Source of the DNA: Aquipseudomonas guryensis
Lineage (GTDB): Bacteria; Pseudomonadota; Gammaproteobacteria; Pseudomonadales; Pseudomonadaceae
Reading direction: 5' to 3'
Length of the DNA stretch: 64,000 nt
Assembly: GCF_014164785.1 (NCBI RefSeq)
Contig: NZ_JACJFN010000003.1
Span: 1-64,000, forward strand
Of the stretch, positions 12,644 to 20,745 are shown one piece after another. The translations under genes were made by a program, and so were the position numbers. The notes beneath the pieces are model-generated. The model was not told the DNA's origin, ran no database searches, and worked only from the letters and a program-made list of their open reading frames with translations. Positions within the stretch are counted from its first letter, which is position 1. Every line of letters begins with the position of its first letter.

Positions 12644-12700
12644 TAACAATTCATTTAATCCAACGCCGCTTCGCGGCGCGGCTTAACTCAAGCGTAATGC
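12641..12700 (+). repeat. attC site 28, terminal, divergent and decayed
   Basis: Inverse core GCCTAAC at 12641-12647, then TCATTTAATCCAACGCCGC-TTC-GCGGCGCGG and CAAGCG. The expected GTTAGGC core reads GTAATGC at 12694-12700. The site is shorter (60 bp) and unrelated in sequence to the other 27, resembling short attC types known from other bacteria. The broken core should prevent recombination at its 3' end. Confidence 0.8.
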
Positions 12701-12847
12701 CCTTTAAGTCGAGATCGTGCAGCATGAAATTGAGCACACCCGCAGAGATGACTTCTGCTGATGCCGCCGAAGTGAACTTCCAACAGTAAGTGCCATCCGT
12801 AACAACTCAGATCCACCTGTCAAATCAGCAGCAGATACCACAGCCCT
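12701..12847. other. Array-backbone junction, no gene seen
   Basis: The 147 bases hold only a 21-codon frame at 12724-12789 (MKLSTPAEMTSADAAEVNFQ...) with no recognisable identity. No tRNA or attachment-site duplication is visible. Confidence 0.5.
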
Positions 12848-13207
12848 ATGCGCCCTCTCCTCCCCCTCCTTCTAACTCTCGCCACCGGTATTGCCCAGGC
12901 AGATGCACCCTGCCTGTTCAACCCTGATTCCGGTAGCCACCAGAGCTGTTACCACGTGACTGCCGATGGGCGCTGTGCGCATTACGGTACGGTTTGCGCC
13001 CCGGGCGATCAGGCGTTCTACAACCCGCAAACCGGGGCCAACCACATCTGCCATCACGTTACGGCTGACGGTAAGTGCGCTCACTTCGGGGCCCCGACCG
13101 GCACATCCGGGCAGTGTATGTTCAATGCGCAGGCCAGGGCCTACCAGACCTGTTATCACGTCACCGCCAGCGGGCAATGCGCGCATTTCGGTACAGCCTG
13201 TAACTGA
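12848..13207 (+). CDS. Exported Cys/His triple-repeat protein
   Basis: 119 residues with a signal peptide (about residues 1-18, ending GIAQA). The mature protein is three repeats of about 30 residues, each of the form FNP..G...CYHVTADGRCAHFG followed in two cases by a final Cys. Eight cysteines remain after export, so disulfides are likely; the CYHVTA and CAHFG blocks could bind a metal or a small molecule. The repeats are nearly uniform, suggesting recent duplication or strong selection. I do not recognise a named family. It lies between the array and trmO with its own upstream region. Confidence 0.72.
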   Translation: MRPLLPLLLTLATGIAQADAPCLFNPDSGSHQSCYHVTADGRCAHYGTVCAPGDQAFYNPQTGANHICHHVTADGKCAHFGAPTGTSGQCMFNAQARAYQTCYHVTASGQCAHFGTACN

Positions 13208-13278
13208 CCCAACCCGACACGGCCAGGCCGATGACTGATCGGCTACCATGCGCACTCACTCCGCCGCATTGTCTCGCC

Positions 13279-13971
13279 ATGTCCTACACCGTCGCTCCCA
13301 TTGGTTTCGTCCGCTCCTGTTTCAAGGAGAAGTTTGCCATTCCTCGCCAACCGCAATTAGCGCCGGCGGCCCGTGGCGTGCTGGAGTTGCTGGCGCCGTT
13401 TGATCGGGCGGAAGCTATTGCTGGGCTGGAGCAGGTCAGTCATGTCTGGCTGCTGTTTCTGTTCCACCAGACCCTGGAAGACAAGCCGCGGCTCAAGGTT
13501 CGCCCACCTCGGCTCGGTGGTAATACATCCATCGGAGTATTCGCCAGCCGCGCCACACACCGCCCCAATGGCATTGGCCAGTCGGTGGTGCGACTGGACA
13601 AGGTCGAGCCTGGCCGGTTGTGGCTGTCCGGGATCGACTTGCTCGATGGCACGCCAGTGCTGGATATCAAGCCCTATGTGCCCTACGCCGACTGCGTGAC
13701 CCAGGCACACAATGCGCTGGCCGATGCGGCGCCAGAGGCGATCGCCGTGGAGTGGGCAGGCGCCGCACTAGAGCAGGCGCAACAGCACGCCTTGCGTCTG
13801 GGCGAGCCACTGGTCGAGTTGATCGAGCAGTGTCTCGCGCAGGACCCACGCCCGGCTTACCAGGTGCCGGAGCCGGAGCGCCGCTATGGCGTACAGTTCT
13901 GGGATGTGCAGGTGCGCTGGCATTACCCGCAGGCGGGGCTGATCCGCTTGCTGGAAGTTGTGCCTGCCTGA
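13279..13971 (+). CDS. trmO: tRNA (adenine(37)-N6)-methyltransferase TrmO
   Basis: 230 residues; the ATG at 13279 is chosen over an upstream in-frame ATG at 13231 because family members begin close to the MSYTVAPIGFVRS motif. TrmO (TsaA/YaeB, UPF0066) methylates N6 of t6A37 in threonine tRNAs using S-adenosylmethionine. Family blocks are clear: SHVWLLFLFH (about 51-60), RPPRLGG and the SAM-binding GVFASRATHRPNGIG (about 86-100), then DGTPVLDIKPYVPYAD, and a C-terminal DPRPAY. The length matches the usual 230-240. It stands alone on the plus strand. Confidence 0.95.
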   Translation: MSYTVAPIGFVRSCFKEKFAIPRQPQLAPAARGVLELLAPFDRAEAIAGLEQVSHVWLLFLFHQTLEDKPRLKVRPPRLGGNTSIGVFASRATHRPNGIGQSVVRLDKVEPGRLWLSGIDLLDGTPVLDIKPYVPYADCVTQAHNALADAAPEAIAVEWAGAALEQAQQHALRLGEPLVELIEQCLAQDPRPAYQVPEPERRYGVQFWDVQVRWHYPQAGLIRLLEVVPA

Positions 13972-13985
13972 ACGGTGGCGTCTGT

Positions 13986-14004
13986 CCCGGATTGCATCCG
14001 GGCT
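13986..14004. repeat. Half copy of a Pseudomonas palindromic repeat
   Basis: CCCGGATTGCATCCGGGCT matches one arm of the fuller palindrome at 50,261-50,323. Confidence 0.6.
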
Positions 14005-14077
14005 CCGCGGGACCTTTGCTGCGGGTTGTCACCGCCCCCGGCCTCTCTCCCGAAAACAGGAAAGGGGGACTAAAACG

Positions 14078-14103
14078 ACAAACCCGCCGAGCGGCGGGTT
14101 TGT
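14078..14103 (-). terminator. Rho-independent terminator of fpr (possibly bidirectional)
   Basis: ACAAACCCGCCG / CGGCGGGTTTGT arms around a 2-base centre (functional loop 4 bases). On the minus strand a TCGTTTT tract follows. Confidence 0.85.
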
Positions 14104-14121
14104 GTATGCGGCGACTGACGC

Positions 14122-14901
14122 TTACTTCTCGACGAAGGCGCGTTCGATCAGGTAGTCGCCCGGCTCGCGCATACGGGCGGAGATTTTCAGGCCGAAGCTG
14201 TCGAGCACTTCGCTGGTCTCGTCGAGCATGCTCGGGCTGCCGCAGATCATGGCGCGGTCGTCCTGCGGGTTGATTGGTGGCAGACCGATGTCGGCGAACA
14301 GTTTGCCGCTGCGCATCAGGTCGGTCAGGCGGCCCTGGTTCTCGAACGGCTCGCGGGTCACGGTCGGGTAGTAGATCAGCTTGTCTTTCAGGGCATCGCC
14401 GAAGAATTCGTTCTTCGGCAGGTGCTCGGTGATGAACTCGCGGTAGGCCACTTCGTTCACGTAGCGCACGCCGTGCACAAGGATCACTTTCTCGAAGCGC
14501 TCGTAGGTTTCCGGGTCCTGGATCACGCTCATGAACGGCGCCAGGCCGGTACCGGTGCTGAGCAGGTACAGGTGCTTACCGGGGTTGAGGTCGTCGAGTA
14601 CCAGCGTGCCAGTGGGCTTCTTGCTGATGATGATCTCGTCGCCTTCCTTGAGGTGCTGCAGCTGCGAGGTCAGCGGGCCGTCCGGCACCTTGATGCTGAA
14701 GAACTCCAGGTGCTCCTCCCAGTTCGGGCTGGCGATGGAGTAGGCACGCATCAGCGGGCGGCCATTGGGCTGCTGCAGGCCGATCATGACGAACTGGCCG
14801 TTTTCGAAGCGCAGACCCGGATCACGGGTACATTTGAAGCTGAACAGGGTGTCGTTCCAGTGGTGCACACTGACTACGCGCTCGACGTTCAGGTTGCTCA
14901 T
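14122..14901 (-). CDS. fpr: Ferredoxin-NADP+ reductase Fpr
   Basis: 259 residues from an ATG with GGAG 8 bases upstream. It is the FAD enzyme that passes electrons between NADPH and ferredoxin or flavodoxin and supports oxidative-stress repair and Fe-S and haem metabolism. Visible motifs are RAYSIAS (FAD binding), STGTGLAPFMSV (NADPH pyrophosphate) and the C-terminal aromatic-free VEK end typical of the bacterial subclass. Length equals that of Pseudomonas Fpr. It is divergent from finR, the LysR regulator known to activate fpr, with 133 bp between the starts. Confidence 0.95.
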   Translation of the reverse strand: MSNLNVERVVSVHHWNDTLFSFKCTRDPGLRFENGQFVMIGLQQPNGRPLMRAYSIASPNWEEHLEFFSIKVPDGPLTSQLQHLKEGDEIIISKKPTGTLVLDDLNPGKHLYLLSTGTGLAPFMSVIQDPETYERFEKVILVHGVRYVNEVAYREFITEHLPKNEFFGDALKDKLIYYPTVTREPFENQGRLTDLMRSGKLFADIGLPPINPQDDRAMICGSPSMLDETSEVLDSFGLKISARMREPGDYLIERAFVEK

Positions 14902-15010
14902 GTGTTTCTCCAAGACTGGCGCTATCAGGTCGGCAGGATGCTGCCAGGGCTGGCAGTGATTGCGCACAATTCTAGAGGGGGCCACAATATCTGTGAAATG
15001 GATTATTAAG

Positions 15011-15030
15011 ATATAAGTTATAGGTTATAT
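15011..15030. promoter_or_regulatory. Candidate FinR (LysR-type) operator in the fpr-finR region
   Basis: ATATAA-GTTATAGG-TTATAT, a 6-bp dyad with 8-base centre in a strongly AT-rich patch just before finR. LysR regulators bind such T-N11-A dyads between divergent genes. No binding data are visible from sequence. Confidence 0.55.
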
Positions 15031-15034
15031 AGAT

Positions 15035-15961
15035 ATGCGATTTACGTTGCGTCAGCTGCAAGTGTTCGTCGCCGTCGCCAAACAGGAAAGCGTCTCCCGG
15101 GCCGCGCAGTCATTGGCCCTGTCGCAATCGGCGGCGAGCACCTCGCTGAGCGAGCTGGAGCGGCAATCCGATTGCCAGCTGTTCGACCGGGCAGGCAAGC
15201 GACTGATCCTAAACGCCCTTGGCCAGCAACTGTTGCCGCAGGCGGTGGCCCTGCTCGACCAGGCTCGCGAGATCGAGCAGTTGCTCAACGGCAAGAGCGG
15301 CTTCGGCTCGCTGGAGGTGGGCGCCACGCTGACTGTGGGCAACTACCTGGCCACCCTGCTGATCGGTAGTTTCATGCAGCGCCATCCGGAATGCCGGGTG
15401 AAGTTGCAAGTGCACAACACTGCCCATGTCGTGCAACAGGTTGCCCACTATGAGCTTGATCTGGGGTTGATCGAAGGCGACTGCCAGCACACGGATATCG
15501 AGGTGCAACCCTGGGTGGAAGACGAGCTGGTGGTGTTCTGCGCGCCGCAGCATCCGTTCGCCCGCAGTGGCCAGGCCAGCCTGGAAGAACTAACGCGCGA
15601 AGCCTGGGTGTTGCGCGAACAGGGTTCCGGGACGCGCCTGACCTTTGACCAGGCCATGCGCCATCACCCCACGCCGCTGAACATTCGCCTGGAACTGGAG
15701 CATACCGAGGCGATCAAGCGCGCGGTGGAATCGGGGCTGGGCATCAGCTGCATCTCGCGCCTGGCCCTGCGCGACGCCTTCCGGCGTGGCAGCCTGGTGG
15801 CCGTGGAAACCCCGCAACTGGATCTGACCCGGCAGTTCTACTTCATCTGGCACAAGCAGAAGTACCAAACGGCGGCCATGCGTGAATTTCTCGAGCTGTG
15901 TCGTGAGCTCACGGCCGGCATCAGCCGCAGCGATAAGATCATCCTGCCACCGATTGCCTGA
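15035..15961 (+). CDS. finR: LysR-family regulator FinR
   Basis: 308 residues. The N-terminal winged helix-turn-helix (LRQLQVFVAVAKQESVSRAA ... SLSELERQ, residues 4-62) is followed by a LysR substrate-binding domain to about residue 295. It faces fpr head to head, the arrangement of the Pseudomonas fpr/finR pair, where FinR activates fpr under superoxide and other oxidative stress. That role is carried over from the family by context. Start ATG 15035 lies immediately after the AT-rich dyad, so FinR probably represses itself. Confidence 0.88.
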   Translation: MRFTLRQLQVFVAVAKQESVSRAAQSLALSQSAASTSLSELERQSDCQLFDRAGKRLILNALGQQLLPQAVALLDQAREIEQLLNGKSGFGSLEVGATLTVGNYLATLLIGSFMQRHPECRVKLQVHNTAHVVQQVAHYELDLGLIEGDCQHTDIEVQPWVEDELVVFCAPQHPFARSGQASLEELTREAWVLREQGSGTRLTFDQAMRHHPTPLNIRLELEHTEAIKRAVESGLGISCISRLALRDAFRRGSLVAVETPQLDLTRQFYFIWHKQKYQTAAMREFLELCRELTAGISRSDKIILPPIA

Positions 15962-16063
15962 GACGTGCCGGCTGCATGCTCAGGAAACCTGCGGACTGCA
16001 CCCGTGTAACAGGGACAGGCGCCAGGGTGGCGAAGGTCAATCAGTAGAAAAGGCGTTCAGGCC

Positions 16064-16423
16064 TCAGGCAGAGGCCTGCAAGGGACGAAAGCTGAAGTAG
16101 TGACGCAGCGCGTCGACCATCTCCACATAGTCGGCGGGCGGCGCCACCAGGGAAAAGCCGGAGTCGTAGCTGCCTGGCGTGATGTCCTCGCGACTCCACT
16201 GGCAGGTGGCATAAAAGTCGATGTTATGGATGTGGCCATCGCGGCCCGGAATTTTCAGGCGCATATCAAAACGCGCGTTGACCAGCATCGGCAGCTGGCT
16301 GATCAGCATCAGGCCGTCCAGGGAAACGTTGCCGATATAGCCCATGGGCTTGTCGGTAATACGGTTGAACACCTTGAGGTAGTAAGGCAACTGATGGCGT
16401 TCAATGCTGCGCGGAATATGCAT
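16064..16423 (-). CDS. PilZ-domain c-di-GMP-binding protein
   Basis: 119 residues from ATG 16423 (an in-frame TTG at 16432 is possible; neither has a strong ribosome site). Both c-di-GMP contacts are present: RSIER (RxxxR) near the N-terminus and NVSLDGL (D/NxSxxG) about 25 residues later. A single-domain PilZ protein acts as a soluble receptor passing c-di-GMP levels to a partner. Three GGDEF-domain proteins elsewhere in the window could supply the signal, but no local partner is evident. The gene is alone on the minus strand upstream of finR's 3' end. Confidence 0.88.
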   Translation of the reverse strand: MHIPRSIERHQLPYYLKVFNRITDKPMGYIGNVSLDGLMLISQLPMLVNARFDMRLKIPGRDGHIHNIDFYATCQWSREDITPGSYDSGFSLVAPPADYVEMVDALRHYFSFRPLQASA

Positions 16424-16484
16424 GATGGCCAATCGCTATGGATGGATTCCTGAGTATGGCCGCAGCCCAAGACTCTCGCCAGGC

Positions 16485-16910
16485 TCAGCTGCAGCGTTCG
16501 GCGATCTGAGTCGACAGGCGGCTACGCGCGGCCTCCATTTCCTTGTCGCTGTAGTACACCCGGTTGCCGGCGGCATCCATGCTGTAGAAGCGCCCGCTCT
16601 GCTGAATTTGCGCCTGGTTATGGCGCAGCTGGCGGCACTCCTCGGCTCGCTTGGCCTGGGCGGCTGCAGCCTGCTGGTCGTCCCTGGCCTGCTCCGCGCG
16701 ACGTGCCTCGTAGAACTGTTCGGTGCGCTGCTCGCGCTGGCGGGTGGCGTCATCACGCTCTACCACCTGCGGCTTCACTTCCACCGTTTGCGCATCGCTC
16801 GCCCCTGGGCGCTCGCCAAAATGCACGCGGCCCTGGGCATCGGTCCAACGGTAGATTTCCGCTGATGCCAGCGCGGGCAACAGCAGGACACAGCACAGCA
16901 GTCGAAGCAT
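16485..16910 (-). CDS. Exported DUF4124 protein
   Basis: 141 residues with a signal peptide (about 1-17, ending ALASA). The start of the mature part, EIYRWTDAQGRVHFGERP, is the DUF4124 signature, common in gammaproteobacterial envelope proteins of unknown role. A long charged helix rich in Glu, Gln and Arg follows (about 45-100), then a second motif YSMDAAGNRVYYSDKE. Probably periplasmic. 69 bp separate it from the next minus-strand lipoprotein gene upstream. Confidence 0.85.
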   Translation of the reverse strand: MLRLLCCVLLLPALASAEIYRWTDAQGRVHFGERPGASDAQTVEVKPQVVERDDATRQREQRTEQFYEARRAEQARDDQQAAAAQAKRAEECRQLRHNQAQIQQSGRFYSMDAAGNRVYYSDKEMEAARSRLSTQIAERCS

Positions 16911-16979
16911 CGTTCACTCCTTCGAAAACCAGAGCTTAACCCTGGTCGAAACTCCCTATAAACCGGCCGACCAGCGGCT

Positions 16980-17354
16980 TCAGAGCGCCGCAGGCGAAGC
17001 CTTGGCCGGCTCCAGCTGGCGATGGTGCCCCAGTTGCTCGAGGGTTTCCAGACGCGCCCGCGCCCGATAGGCGTATTCGCTGGTCGGGTACTGGTTGATG
17101 ATGAACTGATAGGTCTGCGCCGCATCGACGAACAGGTTCTGCCGCTCCAGGCACTGGCCACGCAGCAGGGAGATTTCCGGCTGGACATAGCGCCGCGCCC
17201 GGCTGGTGCGCTCGGCGCGCGAGAGGTCGAGCAGGGCCTCTTCGCAGTTGCCTTGGTCGTAATTGCGATAGGCATCGTTGAGGTGATTGTCGAGTGCCAT
17301 CCGGCTGCACCCGGCCAGACTGGCCAGGGCGAAAAACATGATCAGGGTACGCAT
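16980..17354 (-). CDS. TPR-type outer-membrane lipoprotein
   Basis: 124 residues from the ATG at 17354, chosen because GGAGG lies 8-9 bases upstream; an in-frame ATG at 17369 lacks this. The N-terminus ends in a lipobox, LASLAGC, with lipidated Cys at about residue 16. The mature part carries tetratricopeptide-like helices (DAYRNYDQGNCEEALLDLSR; QTYQFIINQYPTSEYAYRAR), resembling small assembly or scaffold lipoproteins. Asn/Arg rather than Asp after the Cys suggests outer-membrane sorting. It precedes the DUF4124 gene and is divergent from pykA. Confidence 0.8.
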   Translation of the reverse strand: MRTLIMFFALASLAGCSRMALDNHLNDAYRNYDQGNCEEALLDLSRAERTSRARRYVQPEISLLRGQCLERQNLFVDAAQTYQFIINQYPTSEYAYRARARLETLEQLGHHRQLEPAKASPAAL

Positions 17355-17519
17355 GGTGTTGTCCTCCATTGCGCAGTGTATCGACTGCTGTGGCGGTTTC
17401 TGCAGAGGCCGATGCCTGGCAGCAAGTTATCCACCGTTTTCAAGGTAGTGCATCGGAACAATGACTACAGTGTTTTGCCGTAGTAGCCTCGCGCCACGCC
17501 TTGTAAATGGAGTCCCTGC

Positions 17520-18971
17520 ATGACCTTGCGTCGCACCAAAATCGTCGCCACCCTCGGCCCGGCCAGCAACTCGCCGGAAATGCTTGAGCAGTTGATCCTC
17601 GCCGGCATCGACGTGGCCCGTCTGAATTTCTCCCACGGCTCGCCCGAAGACCACAAGGCCCGCGCCCAACTGGTGCGCGACCTGGCCGCCAAGCACGGCC
17701 GCCATGTAGCCCTGCTCGGTGACCTGCAAGGCCCGAAGATCCGCATCGCCAAGTTCGCAGGCAAGCGCATCGAACTCAAGGAAGGCGACCTGTTCCGCCT
17801 GTCCTCCAGCCACTCGCGCACTGAGGGCACTCAGGAGGTGGTCGGCATCGACTACCCGGCGCTGATCCAGGACTGCAACGTCGGCGACGAACTGCTGCTG
17901 GATGACGGCCGCGTAGTCATGCAGGTCGAACTCAAGGGCGCCGACGAACTGCACTGCCGCGTCACCATCGGCGGCCCGCTGTCCGACAACAAGGGCATCA
18001 ACCGTCGTGGCGGCGGCCTGACCGCGCCGGCACTGACCGAGAAGGACATGGCCGACATCAAGCTGGCCGCCGAGATGGAGCTGGACTACCTGGCCGTGTC
18101 CTTCCCCCGTGATGCCGCCGACATGCAGCTGGCCCGCCGTCTGCGCGACGAAGCCGGCAGCACCGCCTGGCTGGTGGCGAAGATCGAGCGTGCCGAAGCG
18201 GTGGCCGACGACGAAACCCTCGATGGCCTGATCCGCGCCAGTGACGCAGTGATGGTGGCGCGCGGCGACCTTGGTGTGGAAGTTGGCGATGCCGAGCTGG
18301 TCGGTATCCAGAAGAAGATCATTGCCCACGCCCGCCGTCTGAACAAAGCGGTGATCACCGCCACGCAGATGATGGAGTCGATGATCCACAGCCCGATGCC
18401 GACCCGCGCGGAAGTCTCCGACGTAGCCAACGCCGCGCTGGACTACACCGACGCGGTGATGCTCTCGGCCGAGAGCGCCGCCGGCGAATACCCGCTGGAA
18501 GCGGTGCAAGCCATGGCCCGTGTGTGCCTGGGCGCGGAGAAACATCCGACCAGCCAGAAATCCAGTCACCGCATCGGCCGCACCTTCGAGCGCTGCGACG
18601 AGAGCGTGGCCCTGGCGACCATGTACACCGCCAACCACTTCCCCGGCGTGAAGGCGATCATCAGCCTGACCGAGAGCGGCTACAGCCCGCTGATCATGTC
18701 GCGCATTCGCTCGTCGATCCCGATCTTCGCCTTCACCCCGCACCGCGAAGCCCAGGCCCGGGTGGCGCTGTTCCGTGGCGTCTATACCGTGCCGTTCGAC
18801 CCGACTGCCATGCCGGCCAACAAGGTCAGCCAGGCGGCGGTGGACGAGCTGCTCAAGCTCGGCGTGGTCGAGCCAGGTGACTGGGTAATCCTGACCAAGG
18901 GCGACAGCTACCACGGCACCGGCGGCACCAACACCATGAAGATCCTGCATGTCGGCGATCCGATGGTGTAA
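17520..18971 (+). CDS. pykA: Pyruvate kinase (PykA type)
   Basis: 483 residues, the length of Pseudomonas PykA. It converts phosphoenolpyruvate and ADP to pyruvate and ATP. Signature blocks are visible: MTLRRTKIVATLGPAS at the start, RLNFSHG, LGDLQGPKIR, the metal/phosphate site VMVARGDLGVE and TATQMMESM. GGAG lies 8 bases before the ATG. A strong terminator follows. The run pykA, crotonase, ferredoxin reductase, GGDEF and fumarase is, as I recall, conserved in P. aeruginosa; here a YcaC/LysR pair is inserted between pykA and the crotonase. Confidence 0.96.
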   Translation: MTLRRTKIVATLGPASNSPEMLEQLILAGIDVARLNFSHGSPEDHKARAQLVRDLAAKHGRHVALLGDLQGPKIRIAKFAGKRIELKEGDLFRLSSSHSRTEGTQEVVGIDYPALIQDCNVGDELLLDDGRVVMQVELKGADELHCRVTIGGPLSDNKGINRRGGGLTAPALTEKDMADIKLAAEMELDYLAVSFPRDAADMQLARRLRDEAGSTAWLVAKIERAEAVADDETLDGLIRASDAVMVARGDLGVEVGDAELVGIQKKIIAHARRLNKAVITATQMMESMIHSPMPTRAEVSDVANAALDYTDAVMLSAESAAGEYPLEAVQAMARVCLGAEKHPTSQKSSHRIGRTFERCDESVALATMYTANHFPGVKAIISLTESGYSPLIMSRIRSSIPIFAFTPHREAQARVALFRGVYTVPFDPTAMPANKVSQAAVDELLKLGVVEPGDWVILTKGDSYHGTGGTNTMKILHVGDPMV

Positions 18972-18986
18972 TGCCGCGTGTAATGC

Positions 18987-19013
18987 AAAAGGCCGCTCAC
19001 TGAGCGGCCTTTT
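18987..19013. terminator. Bidirectional terminator between pykA and the YcaC-type hydrolase gene
   Basis: AAAAGGCCGCTCA at 18987-18999 pairs exactly with TGAGCGGCCTTTT at 19001-19013. T-runs flank the stem on both strands. Confidence 0.92.
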
Positions 19014-19030
19014 CATTGGCGCTGCCGGCC

Positions 19031-19645
19031 CTATTTCTGGCTGTAGCTCTGGATCAGGTTGGCGTAGGCCGGCAGGTGGCCGCCGAGGATGCCGCCGAAG
19101 CCTTCGATGTCGTTGCGCCAGTCGCGGTGCAGCTCGCAGCCGACGCTGAACCAGTTGAGCAACTGCGCACCGGCATGGGCCATGCGGGTCAATGCCGCAT
19201 CACGTACCGAGGTATTGAAGGTGCCGGATGCGTCGGTGACCACAAACACCTCATAGCCCTCCTGCAGCGCCGACAGGGTCGGAAAGGCCACGCAAACATC
19301 GGTCACCACACCGGCAATGATCAGTTGCTTGCGCCCGGTGGCCTTGATCGCATTGACGAAGTCCTCGTTGTCCCAGGCGTTGATCTGGCCAGGTCGGGCG
19401 ATATAGGGCGCATCCGGGAACATGGCCTTGAGCTCCGGCACTATCGGGCCGTTCGGGCCTTGCTCGAAGCTGGTGGTGAGGATGGTCGGCAGTTTGAAGA
19501 ACTTGGCAATGTCGGCCAGGGCCAGCACGTTGTTCTTGAACTCGTCCGGGCTGTAGTCGCGCACCAGGGACAACAGACCGGCCTGGTGGTCGACCAGCAG
19601 CACAACGGCGTCATCCTTGTTCAGTCGCTTGTAAATAAAGGACAT
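19031..19645 (-). CDS. YcaC-family isochorismatase-like hydrolase
   Basis: 204 residues. The blocks VLLVDHQAGLLSLV (candidate catalytic Asp19), YIARPGQINAWDNEDFV and GVVTDVCVAFP (candidate catalytic Cys118), followed by VTDASGTF and CELHRDWRNDIEG, match the YcaC subfamily of cysteine hydrolases closely. Substrates of YcaC proteins are largely unknown. The gene is divergent from a LysR regulator (178 bp between starts), which is therefore likely to control it. Confidence 0.92.
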   Translation of the reverse strand: MSFIYKRLNKDDAVVLLVDHQAGLLSLVRDYSPDEFKNNVLALADIAKFFKLPTILTTSFEQGPNGPIVPELKAMFPDAPYIARPGQINAWDNEDFVNAIKATGRKQLIIAGVVTDVCVAFPTLSALQEGYEVFVVTDASGTFNTSVRDAALTRMAHAGAQLLNWFSVGCELHRDWRNDIEGFGGILGGHLPAYANLIQSYSQK

Positions 19646-19823
19646 GGTTGAACCTCCCTTGGGGTTGCGGCGGATTGGGCATCGAATGGATGGACTTTCA
19701 GCCTAGCCGCTGGCGATAACCCTGACGTCCCGGCAAATGAACAAATAGCTTTTCGATAAATCCGAACAGTCCGCCTCCATAGGAAGGCTATTCTTGGCCA
19801 ATCTCATACTCGGGGCGGACGCC

Positions 19824-20738
19824 ATGAAACTGGACTTGCAGGCAATCGAAACCTTTCTGCGCGTGGTGGAACTGGGTGGCGTGAGCCGTGCTGCCGAGGC
19901 ACTGGCACTGTCCAAATCGGTGGTAAGCAAGCGCCTCAGCGATCTGGAACAGCAGCTGGGGGCCAAGCTACTGCACCGCTCCACACGCAAGGTAGGGCCG
20001 ACCGAGAACGGCCTGCGCTTCTACCAGCAGGCCAAGGGCGCCTTGCGCGACCTGCACGAGGCGGCCGAAGCCGCGACCTTCAACGACAGCGGGCTGCGTG
20101 GACGTCTGCAGATGCTGGCGCCAATGAGCTTTGGCACGCTCTGGCTGGCACCGCTGCTCGCCGAATTCATGTGCCTGCACCGGGAACTGGAAGTCACCCT
20201 GCATCTCGACGACCGTATCAGCGACTTCGAGCGTGAAGGCTACGACCTGTGCGTGCGTATTTCCCACATCGGCGACAGCGCACTGATCGCCCGCAAGCTG
20301 GCCAGCAGCAACCGCGTACTCTGCTGCAGCCCTGACTATGCCGCCCGGCATGGAGTGCCGGAACAGATCGAGGAACTCCTGGCGCACGACTGCATCGGCT
20401 ACAGCAACGTCAGCTCCGGGCAGTTCTGGTCATTCGAGACCTGCGACGCCGCAGGTGATCTGCTGAGCATTGCGCCGCGCGGGCGGTTCGCCAGCAATAA
20501 CGGCGAAGTGATGTGTGCAATGGCACTTGCAGGCCAGGGTCTTGCGCTACTGCCGAGCTTCATCGTGCACCGCCACCTGCGCGATGGCTCGCTGATCGAG
20601 GTACTGCCGCAGGCTCGTGCCCAAGCCTACGCGGTCTACGCCCTGTACCCGCGATCCAGCCGGGCCTCGCGCAAGGTACTGGCCCTATGTGACTTTCTGC
20701 AGCAACGCCTGGCCAACCCGCCCTGGGAAAACGCCTGA
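19824..20738 (+). CDS. LysR-family regulator of the divergent YcaC-type gene
   Basis: 304 residues from the ATG at 19824; an in-frame TTG at 19794 is less likely because the HTH begins at MKLDLQAIETFLRV. The HTH (residues 1-60, including GGVSRAAEALALSKSVVSKR) is of the AaeR/DmlR-like subgroup with the STRKVGPTENG block after it. A substrate-binding domain follows. It is divergent from the YcaC-family gene, the usual position of a LysR regulator and its target. The inducer cannot be predicted. Confidence 0.88.
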   Translation: MKLDLQAIETFLRVVELGGVSRAAEALALSKSVVSKRLSDLEQQLGAKLLHRSTRKVGPTENGLRFYQQAKGALRDLHEAAEAATFNDSGLRGRLQMLAPMSFGTLWLAPLLAEFMCLHRELEVTLHLDDRISDFEREGYDLCVRISHIGDSALIARKLASSNRVLCCSPDYAARHGVPEQIEELLAHDCIGYSNVSSGQFWSFETCDAAGDLLSIAPRGRFASNNGEVMCAMALAGQGLALLPSFIVHRHLRDGSLIEVLPQARAQAYAVYALYPRSSRASRKVLALCDFLQQRLANPPWENA

Positions 20739-20745
20739 GGTCTCA

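Larger units (their letters stand above)
1..12700 (+). mobile_element. Chromosomal integron cassette array, distal part
   Basis: Twenty-eight attC sites of about 60-89 bp recur every 200-980 bp, all in the same orientation. Each begins with an inverse core ending in AAC and ends with a GTTRRRY-type core. Between them lie 27 cassettes, 24 with a single plus-strand gene that usually starts 5-20 bp after the core and stops inside or just before the next attC. The cassettes are AT-richer than the flanking backbone, consistent with foreign origin. The sites resemble those described for pseudomonad super-integrons. No integrase gene or attI site is visible, so these are expected left of base 1, and the right end is the decayed attC at 12,641. 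Cassette genes normally lack their own promoters, so most are probably silent or weakly read through this far from attI. Confidence 0.96.

Noticed and set aside
1..12700. CRISPR array as an explanation of the regular repeats
   Set aside because: Repeats are 60-89 bp hairpins with GTTRRRY cores, spacers are 200-900 bp and contain genes; this is an integron, not CRISPR.
12641..12847. tRNA gene or phage-type attachment site at the array boundary
   Set aside because: No cloverleaf-forming sequence or direct repeat seen.
17427..19016. 529-codon minus-strand frame opposite pykA
   Set aside because: A long shadow frame created by GC-rich codon use; pykA on the plus strand is certain.
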